This document shows positions 35,849 to 44,807 of a stretch of 64,000 nt of DNA, in pieces. Position numbers and translations under genes: made by a program. Positions within the stretch are counted from its first letter, which is position 1, and each line of letters starts with the position of its first letter. Below the pieces are notes generated by a model. That model saw only the letters and a list, made by a program, of their open reading frames with translations. It did not search any database and was not told the origin of the DNA. Source of the stretch: Luteitalea sp. (GTDB lineage Bacteria > Acidobacteriota > Vicinamibacteria > Vicinamibacterales > Vicinamibacteraceae); NCBI GenBank assembly GCA_009377495.1, contig WHTZ01000017.1, positions 1 through 64,000 of the forward strand, given 5' to 3'.

Positions 35849-35940
35849 CTCTTGCCGATACGTCGCGACGACTCGCCATCTCCCATCCGACAGGACAACG
35901 ATCCGTTGTGCTTCGTCGGTAGTGGATTGACCACGGATGC

Positions 35941-35977
35941 GTGACAGGGTGACAGGGTCACTCTGTCACCCTGTCAC
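35941..35977. terminator. hairpin overlapping the stop codon of the TIM-barrel gene
   Basis: Perfect 15-base arms GTGACAGGGTGACAG and CTGTCACCCTGTCAC with a 7-base loop. The minus-strand stop codon (35974-35976) is inside the right arm. Likely terminator or mRNA 3'-end stabiliser; no U-run follows. Confidence 0.7.
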
Positions 35978-37215
35978 GACCGATACGCCTCTCGGCCAAT
36001 GCCCTGCACCGGGATCTTTTGTGCGGCGAGGACCTCGTGCTGCAACGCGTACATCGCCGCCGCCGCCTGATCAATGGCGCGGACGAACGCGACGGACCCT
36101 TGCAGAATGGGCGCGACACGATCGCGGTCCTGAATGCGCGCCTTCGGGTACTCGTGCTCGACGATGAGGAATGTATCGGCAACATCGAGCGTCAGCAGCT
36201 CACGTGCCGCAAGCTGGTGATCGAGCCAGTCGACGGTTCGGTTCTGCAGATATCCGAGCGGGTCGTGCCGCGCTGTACCGGGAAGCTCATGCTCGCAGAG
36301 GACGACCTGCTTCTTCCAGGCGTTGAGCTGATCGGCGGGCCTGCTCGACGGTTGCCCGCCCACCCAGTCGCCGCGCTCCAGCGTCTGCCCACCGTAGCCC
36401 CACGCCGACACGCCTTTAGCGTCGATCACCTGGCCCTTCACGTGAAAGCCGCCGATCAGAAACTCGTACCCTTCGTCCTTGAGGTATTGGAAGATCGAGC
36501 GCGTGTCCTGCCCCATCAGGATCGCGTGCGACGGATCGTAGTGAATGCGGAACTGGTCACCAACACCGTGCCGCTCGCAGATCCGATGGAGCGCGATCCA
36601 CGTGCCCGGCGTGTACGCAATGTTGTTGTGGAAGCTATCCCCTGTCGTCCACCCCGGCATCGGGCACTGCTCGACGCGATAGGTCAAGCGGCGCGCCTTG
36701 GCCTCCTTCAGCAGCGGGATGAAGCTCTCCTCGAAGTCGCGCAGATCCTCGTCCATGCTCTGGTCGAAATTCCGGCCGACGAAGCCGCAGACGGCATCGA
36801 CACCGAGCCGCTCGCACGCCTCGAACACCTGGCGCATGAAATCATGCTTCTTTTTCAGAAGCGCCGCGTCTGGGTGGAGCATGTTGTCGAAATAGCCGAT
36901 ATCCGAGATCCCGATCTTGTGCGCCTCGAGCGCTTTCTGCACCCGCGTGGCGCGCTCATCGGTGAACGGCTGCCGCAAGTCGAGGGTGTTCGCCACCGGG
37001 TCGAGCATCGCTTCGGGCGGTACGTCGGCTTGCGACGGGTGCAGTGCCGCGGAAAGCTGAATGTAGTCTGCGCCGAGCGCGCGCGCGAACGCCACCCACT
37101 CTTCGATGGCGAGATCCGGGTCGGCATCGCGTTTCTCGCGCGGGGTCAACTCTTGCAGTGCAGCCGTCAGAATTCCGACCTTCATGTACTTGGGTTCGAA
37201 CGCCTTTACCGTCAT
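35974..37215 (-). CDS. cytoplasmic sugar phosphate isomerase/epimerase-like TIM barrel
   Basis: About 413 residues from the ATG at 37215 (GTG at 37221 possible). No signal peptide. TIM-barrel features of the AP_endonuc_2 fold: [33 protein letters not shown] (metal Glu), [13 protein letters not shown] (Asp, His), [19 protein letters not shown] and IVEHEYPK (Glu). It is longer than most family members because of a C-terminal extension. It is transcribed with the Gfo/Idh gene 63 bases upstream and probably handles the product of that dehydrogenase. Confidence 0.87.
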   Translation of the reverse strand: MTVKAFEPKYMKVGILTAALQELTPREKRDADPDLAIEEWVAFARALGADYIQLSAALHPSQADVPPEAMLDPVANTLDLRQPFTDERATRVQKALEAHKIGISDIGYFDNMLHPDAALLKKKHDFMRQVFEACERLGVDAVCGFVGRNFDQSMDEDLRDFEESFIPLLKEAKARRLTYRVEQCPMPGWTTGDSFHNNIAYTPGTWIALHRICERHGVGDQFRIHYDPSHAILMGQDTRSIFQYLKDEGYEFLIGGFHVKGQVIDAKGVSAWGYGGQTLERGDWVGGQPSSRPADQLNAWKKQVVLCEHELPGTARHDPLGYLQNRTVDWLDHQLAARELLTLDVADTFLIVEHEYPKARIQDRDRVAPILQGSVAFVRAIDQAAAAMYALQHEVLAAQKIPVQGIGREAYRS

Positions 37216-37278
37216 GAACACTCTCCACTCGGTCTTACGCCACGGGCTTCGAAGGGCACCACATCGATTGCCAATGCG

Positions 37279-38445
37279 TCAGTACTGAACCTTGACCCAC
37301 CCCTTCCCTGACTTGGCGCTCTCGAGCATGGCGCCGACCAGGCAATTCGCACGATAGCCGTCCTCGAAGGTGGCAAACGCCGGAGGTGTCGCATCTTTCT
37401 TGGGATCACGCCCCTCAGCGATGTAGCCATAGACGTCGCGCATCACGTTACAGAACGCGTCGGTCCACGCCTCTTGGTGTCCGCCCGGGAGGTGTGCGTA
37501 GCGGCGCGCGGGCTCATCGAGCAGCGACGGATCCTTCACCAGCACTTGGTTCGCCTGGTCGCGGCGGCCAATCCACAACTCGTTCTGCTGCTCCTGGTGC
37601 CAGCGCAGCGAGCCGGTCGCGCCGTTCACCTCGAGCACGAGATCGTTCTTGTGACCAGCGCTCACCTGGCTCACCGAGAAGACGCCTCGCGCACCCGAGT
37701 CGAAGCGCACGAGCACGGTCGCCAGATCCTCGACCTTTATCTCCACCTTCTCGACACGCTCGTTCGCCCCGGCCGCGGCAAACGCCTCGCGCGAGCCCAG
37801 AGGCTTCTTGCGCGTTGGAATCGTCGTCGAGATCTCCGCCAGAACCTCCGTGATGCGCGCGCCAGAGACGTGCTGCGTCAGGTCGCACCAGTGCGAGCCC
37901 ACATCACCGAGCGCCGAAGAGGCGCCGCCCTTGTCGGGCTCGAGTCGCCAGGAGTAGTCGGTGTCTTTCAACAGCCAGTCCTGCAGATAGTGTCCGAACA
38001 GGAAGTGTGGCCGGCCGATGTCGCCCCGCTCGATCATCAATCGCATCTGCTGCACGAGCGGGTTGCCCCGGTAGTTGAACGTCACCGCATGCACGACGCC
38101 CTTGACTGCGGCCGCGTCGCGCAGCTTGCGTGCTTCCTCCGCGTTCATCGCCAGGGGCTTGTCCGAGACGATGTGCTTGCCCGCTTCGATCACCGCGAGG
38201 TTGACGGGGTAATGCAGGTAGTTGGGCGTCGTGTTGTGGACGACCTCGATATCTGAATCCTGAATGAGCGCCTCGTAGCTCGCGTACGACTTCGGAACCC
38301 CCAGTTGCTCCGCCTTGGCTTTGGCCGACGCCTCACTGCTGCCAGCAATGCCCACGACATCCACGAACCCCAGCCGGCGCACGGCGTCGATATGATGTGG
38401 GCCGACGAACCCGGCGCCGACGATGCCCATTCCGATACGCTTCAA
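37279..38445 (-). CDS. cytoplasmic Gfo/Idh/MocA family oxidoreductase (4)
   Basis: 388 residues from a TTG at 38445 with GAGGAGG five bases upstream; no signal peptide, unlike copies 1-3. Rossmann motif MGIVGAGFVGPHHIDAVRR; signature IVSDKPLAMNAEEARKL (SDKP rather than EKP, still with the Lys); then FNYRGNPLVQQMRLMIERGDIG and GDVGSHWCDLTQHVSG, where His/Asp/His form the usual catalytic set. Followed by the TIM-barrel gene, forming a dehydrogenase-isomerase pair. Probably converts a sugar or inositol-like compound inside the cell. Confidence 0.92.
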   Translation of the reverse strand: MKRIGMGIVGAGFVGPHHIDAVRRLGFVDVVGIAGSSEASAKAKAEQLGVPKSYASYEALIQDSDIEVVHNTTPNYLHYPVNLAVIEAGKHIVSDKPLAMNAEEARKLRDAAAVKGVVHAVTFNYRGNPLVQQMRLMIERGDIGRPHFLFGHYLQDWLLKDTDYSWRLEPDKGGASSALGDVGSHWCDLTQHVSGARITEVLAEISTTIPTRKKPLGSREAFAAAGANERVEKVEIKVEDLATVLVRFDSGARGVFSVSQVSAGHKNDLVLEVNGATGSLRWHQEQQNELWIGRRDQANQVLVKDPSLLDEPARRYAHLPGGHQEAWTDAFCNVMRDVYGYIAEGRDPKKDATPPAFATFEDGYRANCLVGAMLESAKSGKGWVKVQY

Positions 38446-38536
38446 GATCGCCTCCTCGAGAAAGGTTCTAACGGTGCAGTCAGGTCTGGCGGTGCTGAAG
38501 TGCTGAAGCACCCCAGCACTCTGAACCCAGCACCTG

Positions 38537-40363
38537 CTATAAATCTCCCCGCTTCATCTCTTCTTTGAGGTAGTCCATCGTTCGCCAGCACATGGCAAGG
38601 ATGGACCACGTGGTGTTCTGCGTGCCGCCCGAGACGAACGGCGCGGCGTCGGCGAGGTAGACGTTCTTGACGTCGTGCAGCCGGCAGAACTTGTCCGTGA
38701 CCGACGTCACGGGGTCCTCACCCATGCGGGCGGTGCCGATCTCGTGAATCGACCAGCCTGGCGGCAGGGGTTTGCGCCTGACTTGGATGTCCTCGGCACC
38801 GGCGACGGTCAGCATCTCCTCGATCTGCTCCGCCATGTCCTGGATCATCTTCATCTCGTTATCGCCAAACCGATAATCGAAGCGGAGAACCGGAATGCCC
38901 CAGGCGTCCTTCGCTTCCGGATCGAGGAGGACACGGTTCTCTTTGCGCGGCAGCACCTCACCGAAGCCGCCCAGACTGATCGGAGTGGGATACCACTCCC
39001 GCACCTTTTGCTTGAAGGCGGAGCCGAACCCTTCGATGTCGTGCGCCATACCCGGATACTCGGCACACCCGCCGCCACCCTGAAAGTGGTAGCCCCGAAT
39101 GAAGTCCGGATGGCGGTCCTTCAGATTGCGAAAGCGTGGCACGTACGGAGATACGGGCCGGCCGTCGTCGAGCGTCGACGCCGTGCCCTTCCGCACGGGA
39201 ATGAAGCCGCTGCCGCCGATGCCCATGATGTGCTCGCTGAGGTGGCAGCCGAGGAGGCCAGACGAGTTGCCGAGTCCGTTCGGGTATCGCCGCGACTTCG
39301 AGTTGAGCAGGATGCGCGTGGAGTCGAGCGTGCCGGCGCCAAGGACAACGACTCGCGCCTTGAAGTCCATGACGTCACGCGTCGTCTTATCGATCACGCG
39401 CACCCCGGTCGCCTTGTTGGTGCGCTCGTCGAAGAGCACCTCCGACACGATGGAATGCGGCCGAATGGTGAGATGGCCCGTATCGCGCGCCGGATAGATG
39501 AGCGCCGTCGGCGAGTGAAATGAGGCACCGATATCACAGCCTCGTCCGCACCGCCCACGCCCCATGCACCGCGCGCGATACTTGCTGAGAACGCCGTCGG
39601 TGGTGACACCCGCGCGTCCCGGGATGTAGTGCCGGCCCATCTTGGCAATGGCGCGCTTGAAGTGCACTTCGACGCAGTTGAGCTTCGATGGGCGTTGGAA
39701 GATGCCATCGGGCACCTGCATGAGGCCTTCTTTGGTGCCAGAGCACCCGAGCAGCTCGTCGACCTTGTCGTAGTAAGGCTTGACGTCCTCATAGGCGATG
39801 GGCCAATCGACGTCGTAGCCGTCGCGACTGGCCGCCTTGAATTCGAGCGGGCCATACCGCAATGCGCCGCGACCCCAGAAGTTCGTCTTGCCACCCAAGA
39901 TGCGCGCGCGCACCCACGCGTACGGCGTCCCCGTCGTCGGATGCTCCTTTTCGTTGACGACCCAGTTGCGGGTGAACGTGTTGCCCGCATACGACGTCAA
40001 CTTCTTGTACTCCGCAAACTCTGGGTGATTGCCGTACGGCCGGTCGTACATGTTGTATTCGGCCACCGCGATCGGCCGTTCGCCGTCCGGCAGGCGACCA
40101 CGACGCAGCGATGAATACGGCCACTCCATCGTGCGGTACTCTTTCTGCCCGTCGATCATGCGTCCGGCGTCAAGGAGCAGCACCTTGACGCCCGCCGTGA
40201 CGAGCTGAAAGGCCGCCATGCCACCCGACGCGCCGGAGCCCACGACAATCACATCCCATGAGGCCGTGCCAGGCTCGATGGACGCAGCCAACTTGCGGGT
40301 TTCCTCCATGGCCGCCGTGAGGTCGGGGCCGTCGATCGTCAGATCTCGTGTCGTGTCTTGCAT
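38537..40363 (-). CDS. GMC family oxidoreductase (gluconate/sugar dehydrogenase flavoprotein), copy A
   Basis: 608 residues from the ATG at 40363 (GGAAGG upstream). FAD-binding VIVVGSGASGGMAAFQL at about 38-54, TPYAWVRARILGGKTNFWGRG, a CMGRGRCGRGC motif, and the catalytic GMC region GWSIHEIGTARMGEDP (His) and GGTQNTTWSILA (Asn). No export signal of its own: related gluconate and fructose dehydrogenases reach the periplasm bound to their Tat-exported small subunit, which is encoded 37 bases upstream. Oxidises a sugar or sugar acid and passes electrons to a cytochrome c. Closely similar to copy B at 41073-42914. Confidence 0.92.
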   Translation of the reverse strand: MQDTTRDLTIDGPDLTAAMEETRKLAASIEPGTASWDVIVVGSGASGGMAAFQLVTAGVKVLLLDAGRMIDGQKEYRTMEWPYSSLRRGRLPDGERPIAVAEYNMYDRPYGNHPEFAEYKKLTSYAGNTFTRNWVVNEKEHPTTGTPYAWVRARILGGKTNFWGRGALRYGPLEFKAASRDGYDVDWPIAYEDVKPYYDKVDELLGCSGTKEGLMQVPDGIFQRPSKLNCVEVHFKRAIAKMGRHYIPGRAGVTTDGVLSKYRARCMGRGRCGRGCDIGASFHSPTALIYPARDTGHLTIRPHSIVSEVLFDERTNKATGVRVIDKTTRDVMDFKARVVVLGAGTLDSTRILLNSKSRRYPNGLGNSSGLLGCHLSEHIMGIGGSGFIPVRKGTASTLDDGRPVSPYVPRFRNLKDRHPDFIRGYHFQGGGGCAEYPGMAHDIEGFGSAFKQKVREWYPTPISLGGFGEVLPRKENRVLLDPEAKDAWGIPVLRFDYRFGDNEMKMIQDMAEQIEEMLTVAGAEDIQVRRKPLPPGWSIHEIGTARMGEDPVTSVTDKFCRLHDVKNVYLADAAPFVSGGTQNTTWSILAMCWRTMDYLKEEMKRGDL

Positions 40364-40400
40364 TACCTTCCTTCTTCGCGCTGGACGCTGAACGCGCGGC

Positions 40401-41015
40401 CTATGGCTTCTGACCGCAGTGCGGGCACGGCTCGCCATCGACGGTCTTGCACCCGACGAATTCCGGCAAGTACTGGTTGCCTTTGTACTCGAGCTCCTTG
40501 TGGATGCCGATCTCCGACGTGTAGTAGCCTCGGATGGCGGCGTCTTTCGTGGTCTTGAAGAACGTCTCGAGCGGTGTCTGCGGATCACGTTCGTTCTTGC
40601 TCAGCGCGGTCAGCAGCTCGGTTGTTTGGCTAGCACTGAGCTTTGCGAAGGACGCTTGGTACCGCTCCCGGCTGACACGATCCAACTCTGCCAGTCCGCT
40701 CGTCCAGGAGGTTTGCGTCTCTTCGTCGGACTCGTCAAGCAACAGGTCGATGTAATCGGCCACGCGCGCCGCACGCGCACCAGGCGAGTGGTCGTCGGCG
40801 GGAATGATCGCCTCCGCCAGCGCATCCACCTCCCCGTACTGCGCGGCTGTCAAGAACACCAGCTTCGGCGGTGCCTGTGACTTCTGAATGAGGGCACAGG
40901 CCTGCGCTGCCTCATCCGACACGTAGGGCCACAGCGCCAAGCCACTCACGCCGACGCCCAAGCTCTTGAGTGCAGCGCGACGCGTCACGTTCGACTCACG
41001 CCCTCGAAAGCTCAT
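40401..41015 (-). CDS. gluconate 2-dehydrogenase subunit 3 family protein (Tat), copy A
   Basis: 204 residues. Twin-arginine leader (VTRRAALKSLGVGVSGLALWP), then the gluconate_2-dh3 domain: FLTAAQYGEVDALAEAIIPADDHSPGA, VADYIDLLLDESDEETQ, FFKTTKDAAIRGYYTSEIGIHKEL and YKGNQYLPEFVGC. Acts as the small subunit and export partner of the GMC flavoprotein. A C-terminal tail CPHCGQKP gives a CxxC that copy B lacks, which could bind a metal. Confidence 0.9.
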   Translation of the reverse strand: MSFRGRESNVTRRAALKSLGVGVSGLALWPYVSDEAAQACALIQKSQAPPKLVFLTAAQYGEVDALAEAIIPADDHSPGARAARVADYIDLLLDESDEETQTSWTSGLAELDRVSRERYQASFAKLSASQTTELLTALSKNERDPQTPLETFFKTTKDAAIRGYYTSEIGIHKELEYKGNQYLPEFVGCKTVDGEPCPHCGQKP

Positions 41016-41033
41016 AGGCTGATCCCTGTATCC

Positions 41034-41066
41034 CTGATCCCTACTGACCCCTGACCCCTGATCCCT
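41034..41066. repeat. 33-bp repeat, second copy
   Basis: Exact match to 32662-32694 (starts CTGATCCCTACTGACCCC, ends CCCCTGATCCCT). It lies between the stop of GMC copy B (41073) and the start of the copy A small-subunit gene (41015), and is preceded by two more CTGATCCCTGTATCCC-like words. Confidence 0.85.
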
Positions 41067-41072
41067 GTCCCC

Positions 41073-42914
41073 TTAGATATTCCGTCGCTTCATCTCTTCC
41101 TTGAGGTGATCCATCCCACGCCAGCACAGCGCCAGGATCGTCCAGGTCGGATTCTGGCAGCCCGCCGATACGAAGATGCTGCCGTCCACCAAGAAGAGGT
41201 TGTCGACGTCGTGCGTCTGACCGAAGGAGTTTGTCACGGATTTCTTGGGGTCGTTCCCCATGCGCGCGGTGCCGAGCTCATGAATCGACCAGCCCTCCGT
41301 GAGCACATCGCGGGTGACCTTGATGTTCTCCGCACCGGCGGCGCGCAGCATCTCCTCGGCGGTGTCTGCCATGTCCTTGGCCATCGCGAGCTCATTGTCA
41401 CCGAAGCGGTAGTTGAAACGGAGGACAGGAATACCCCACGCGTCCTTCAGGGCAGCGTCGAGCTCCACCTGATTCTCGTATCGCGGCAGCACCTCACCAA
41501 ACGCACCAACGCTGATGGCCGCCGGATAGTGCGCGCGAACCTGCTGCTTGAACCGCGAGCCAAAGCCCGCGAGGTCGCGCGCGTATCCGGGAAACTCGGC
41601 ACAACCACCAGATCCCTGGAAGCCGTAGCCGCGGAGGAACGGCGGATGCTTCTCGTCGATGTTTCGGAACCGGACGATATAAAAGCTCTGGGGCCGACCA
41701 TCGTCGAGGCTAGAGCCCCGGCCGTTGAAGACCGGAAGAAAACCGCTCGCGCGTGGACCCATGATGTGCTCGCAAAAGTGATGGCCGACAAGGCCGGATG
41801 AGTTCGCGAGCCCGTTCGCGTGGTTTTCAGACTTCGAGAGCAACAACAGCCGCGTGGTCTCCAGCGTCGAGGCTGCGACCACCACGACGCGCGCTTTGAA
41901 GTCGAGCACGTCGCGGGTCTCGGCGTCGATGACGCGGACACCGCTGGCCTTGTTCGTCGAGGGATCGACCAGGATCTCTGCGGCAATCGAGTTCGGCCGG
42001 ACCGTCAGATTCCCCGTGTCGCGCGCCGGATAGATGAGGGCGGTCGGCGAGTGCATGGGGGCCTGCAGATCGCACCCGCGGCCGCAGCGGCCACGCCCCA
42101 TACAACGCGAGCGATACTTGTTCGCGACACCGTCGGTGGTCACACCCGCACGACCCGGGATCAGATGCCGCCCCATCTTCTCGACAGAGGCCTTCAGCAT
42201 CGTCTCCGGGCAATTGAGCTTCACGGCCCGCTGGAATTTGCTGTCGGGCAACTGCGGCAGGTTCTCGGGCGTGCCACTGATGCCGAGCAGGTCGTCAACC
42301 TTGTCGTAGTACGGCGCGATGTCCGCGTACGCAATCGGCCAGTCCTCACCAAAGCCGTCGCGACTCGCCGCTTTGAGGTCATGGTCCGACAACCGCAACG
42401 CCACGCGACCCCACAGGTTCGTCTTGCCACCGAGGACGCGCGCACGTACCCACGCGTACCGCGTGCCCGTGGTCGGGTGATCCTTTTCGTTGACAAGCCA
42501 ACTGTGCGTGAATGTGTTGCCGGAATAGGCGAGCAGCTTCTTGTGCTTCTCGAACTGCGGCGCGGTACCGTAGGGCCGGTCGATCATGTTGTACTCGGCG
42601 ACGTCGAGCGCATGTTCGTCCGGCGGGAGCCGGTGGCGTCGCTGCGACGCGTACGGCCACTCCATCGTGCGGTATTCCTTCATGGGATCGAGGAGGCGGC
42701 CCGCCTCGAGCAGCAGCACCTTCACGCCCGCCGAGGCGAGCTGGAATGCGGCCATCCCACCGGCCGCGCCGGAGCCGACAACGATCACCTCATACGGCTC
42801 TTTGCCAGGCGTGATGCGCGCAGCCTCCGTGCGCGACTGCGCGAGCTGCGCCGCCACGACTTTCTGCTCGTCCTCGTACTTCGGCTGCGCCGGTGTTTGC
42901 GGTGCGGACTGCAT
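41073..42914 (-). CDS. GMC family oxidoreductase, copy B
   Basis: 613 residues from the ATG at 42914. Same architecture as copy A: YEVIVVGSGAAGGMAAFQL, TRYAWVRARVLGGKTNLWGR, CMGRGRCGRGC, GWSIHELGTARMGNDP with the catalytic His and SAGCQNPTWTILA with Asn; FVSAGCQ replaces FVSGGTQ. Copies A and B align end to end and are neighbours, so they arose by tandem duplication, but they differ at many positions, implying an old duplication and different substrates. Export is again presumed to rely on the small subunit encoded upstream. Confidence 0.92.
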   Translation of the reverse strand: MQSAPQTPAQPKYEDEQKVVAAQLAQSRTEAARITPGKEPYEVIVVGSGAAGGMAAFQLASAGVKVLLLEAGRLLDPMKEYRTMEWPYASQRRHRLPPDEHALDVAEYNMIDRPYGTAPQFEKHKKLLAYSGNTFTHSWLVNEKDHPTTGTRYAWVRARVLGGKTNLWGRVALRLSDHDLKAASRDGFGEDWPIAYADIAPYYDKVDDLLGISGTPENLPQLPDSKFQRAVKLNCPETMLKASVEKMGRHLIPGRAGVTTDGVANKYRSRCMGRGRCGRGCDLQAPMHSPTALIYPARDTGNLTVRPNSIAAEILVDPSTNKASGVRVIDAETRDVLDFKARVVVVAASTLETTRLLLLSKSENHANGLANSSGLVGHHFCEHIMGPRASGFLPVFNGRGSSLDDGRPQSFYIVRFRNIDEKHPPFLRGYGFQGSGGCAEFPGYARDLAGFGSRFKQQVRAHYPAAISVGAFGEVLPRYENQVELDAALKDAWGIPVLRFNYRFGDNELAMAKDMADTAEEMLRAAGAENIKVTRDVLTEGWSIHELGTARMGNDPKKSVTNSFGQTHDVDNLFLVDGSIFVSAGCQNPTWTILALCWRGMDHLKEEMKRRNI

Positions 42915-42936
42915 AGCGAATCTCCGAATCCCAGGC

Positions 42937-43071
42937 GGCGCGGCTAACCGCCTCCGCCGCGTCGGGTCCCGTCCGGGACCCGACAAACCAGTGCTGGCTA
43001 GCGGCCCGCGTCGAGCGGGCCGCCGTGGCGGTCCGCCGAAGCTTTATGCGAAGGCGGAAGCCGCGCCCTAC
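42937..43071. repeat. composite palindromic element (135 bp), copy 2
   Basis: Same outer arms (GGCGCGGCT / AGCCGCGCC), nested CCGCCTCCGCC / GGCGG and CCGAAGCTTTATGCGAAGG words, and CTAC tail as at 30682, with an extra centre containing two more hairpins: GTCGGGTCCC / GGGACCCGAC and GCGGCCCGC / GCGGGCCGC. It occupies almost all of the gap between GMC copy B and its small-subunit gene. Confidence 0.8.
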
Positions 43072-43088
43072 ATAACACTCATCTCGGC

Positions 43089-43706
43089 CTATCCCTTGTA
43101 TCCGTGCTCCGGATGCGTGCATCCGACGAACTCGGGCAAGAACTGATTGCCCTTGTACTCGAGCTCTCTGTGGATGCCAATCTCCGACGTGTAGTAGCCG
43201 CGGATGGTCGCGTCTTTCGTCGCGGCGAAGAACTTTTCGATCGTCGTCTCGGGCGCTGACTCGTTCTTGCTGATCTCCGTGAGCAGCTCGTCGACTTGCG
43301 AGGCTGACAGCTTCGCGAACGCGGCTTGATAGCGCTCATCGCAGGCCTGGTCCAAGGCCGCGAGGCCTTCTGTCCAATTCTTCTGCGTCTCCGCGTCCGA
43401 CTCGGCGAGCAGGAGATCGATGTAGTCGGCAACGCGCGCCTCTTTGGCACCCGGGGAGTGATCGTCGGCTGGGATGATGGCCTCGCTCAGGAGCTCGACG
43501 CTCGCGTATTGAGAAGCGGTGAGAAACGCCAGCTTCGCGGGCGCTTGTGTCTTCTGGACAATGGCCAACGCCTCGGCTGCCTCCGACGAGAGGCACGGCC
43601 AAACCACAAACCCGCTCACGCCAATGCCAAGCGTCTTCAACGCCGCCCGGCGCGTCACGCCCTGCTCGGCGTGCGCCGTTTCCCGTTCGACCCGTTCCTC
43701 GGTCAT
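43089..43706 (-). CDS. gluconate 2-dehydrogenase subunit 3 family protein (Tat), copy B
   Basis: 205 residues. Twin-arginine leader (VTRRAALKTLGIGVSGFVVWP); body as copy A (FLTASQYASVELLSEAIIPADDHSPGA, FFAATKDATIRGYYTSEIGIHREL, YKGNQFLPEFVGC). The tail ends THPEHGYKG without the CxxC of copy A. AGGAGAAG lies just before the ATG. Partner of GMC copy B, from which it is separated by the 135-bp composite repeat. Confidence 0.9.
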   Translation of the reverse strand: MTEERVERETAHAEQGVTRRAALKTLGIGVSGFVVWPCLSSEAAEALAIVQKTQAPAKLAFLTASQYASVELLSEAIIPADDHSPGAKEARVADYIDLLLAESDAETQKNWTEGLAALDQACDERYQAAFAKLSASQVDELLTEISKNESAPETTIEKFFAATKDATIRGYYTSEIGIHRELEYKGNQFLPEFVGCTHPEHGYKG

Positions 43707-43742
43707 GGCTCTTCTCCTGGTCTCTGAGGGCAGTCCGGACCC

Positions 43743-44807
43743 TTACGCCTGCACCTTGCCAACGTCCACGGCTGTGCCGCGCCGAGCCGACTCGTAGATG
43801 GCCTCGACCACCGCGACGCTCCGGCGACCTTCGCGCGCGTCACAACGAGGGCGAGACCCATTCGCAAGCGCGGCAAGAAAGTTCTCGAAGACGCGGCGAT
43901 GTGGCGTGGCGTCCGCCACCACGGCCGATCTGGCGCCGGCACCAGGCTGCGACTCGACCGCGGACGGGCTCTCGCTTGCCTCGCCGACGCTCGGAGAGCG
44001 AAGGGGGGCATCCATGACATCGCGGCGGACAATCCGGTCGTGCTCCACCACAATCGTGCCGCGCGTCCCCGTGATCTCAATGCGGCGGTCGAACCCGGGA
44101 AAGGCCGCCGTGGTCGCCTCGATGGTGCCAATCGCGCCGCTGGCGAACTCCAGCACCGCCACCACCGTGTCCTCCACCTCAATCGCGTGAAGCCCGGTCC
44201 GGGTGTGTGCAAAGACGCGCGCGACATCGCCCAGCAACCAGAGCAACAGGTCCACCGTGTGGATGCCCTGGTTCATCAAGGCCCCGCCACCATCGAGCGC
44301 CCAGGTGCCGCGCCAGCGCGATTGGCTGTAGTACTCGGGTGGACGATACCACTTCACGTGTGCCGTGACGAGCGTGAGGCGGCCCAGGGCACCCGCCGCC
44401 AACTCTCCTTTGAGGGTCTCGAGGTCCGGCGCGCATCGCTCCTGGAAGAAGACGCCCACCTCGACACCCGCACGATCGGCGACCTCGATGATGCGGTCGA
44501 CCCGCGCCGTGCTGATCTCGAGCGGCTTTTCAACCAGCGCGTGCAGCCCCTGCCCGGCCACCGCAGCAATGTGATCGCCGTGCAGGCCCGAGGGGCTGCC
44601 AATAGCAACCAGATCGAGCGGGCGATGTGACAGAAACGCCTCGACGTCACCGTACGCCGTCGCCGTATGGCGGGCCGCCAGTCGCTCTACCTTCTCGCGG
44701 TTCGCGCCGCACACCGCGCTCACACGAACGGCCGGCAGCTCGCTGGCGGCGCGGGCGTGCGTATCGCTGATGCTGCCGCCACCGAGGATCCCCACATGTA
44801 CCGTCAT
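43743..44807 (-). CDS. cytoplasmic Gfo/Idh/MocA family oxidoreductase (5)
   Basis: 354 residues with no signal peptide. VHVGILGGGSISDTHARAA Rossmann motif, ALVEKPLEISTARVDRIIE signature, then WYRPPEYYSQSRWRGTWALDGGGALMNQGIHTVDLLLWLLGD with the catalytic-type Asp and His. This is the branch with glucose-fructose-oxidoreductase-like and UDP-sugar members. Its start overlaps the FadR regulator's stop (ATGA), so the two are translationally coupled; the regulator probably controls it and xylBA. Confidence 0.92.
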   Translation of the reverse strand: MTVHVGILGGGSISDTHARAASELPAVRVSAVCGANREKVERLAARHTATAYGDVEAFLSHRPLDLVAIGSPSGLHGDHIAAVAGQGLHALVEKPLEISTARVDRIIEVADRAGVEVGVFFQERCAPDLETLKGELAAGALGRLTLVTAHVKWYRPPEYYSQSRWRGTWALDGGGALMNQGIHTVDLLLWLLGDVARVFAHTRTGLHAIEVEDTVVAVLEFASGAIGTIEATTAAFPGFDRRIEITGTRGTIVVEHDRIVRRDVMDAPLRSPSVGEASESPSAVESQPGAGARSAVVADATPHRRVFENFLAALANGSRPRCDAREGRRSVAVVEAIYESARRGTAVDVGKVQA

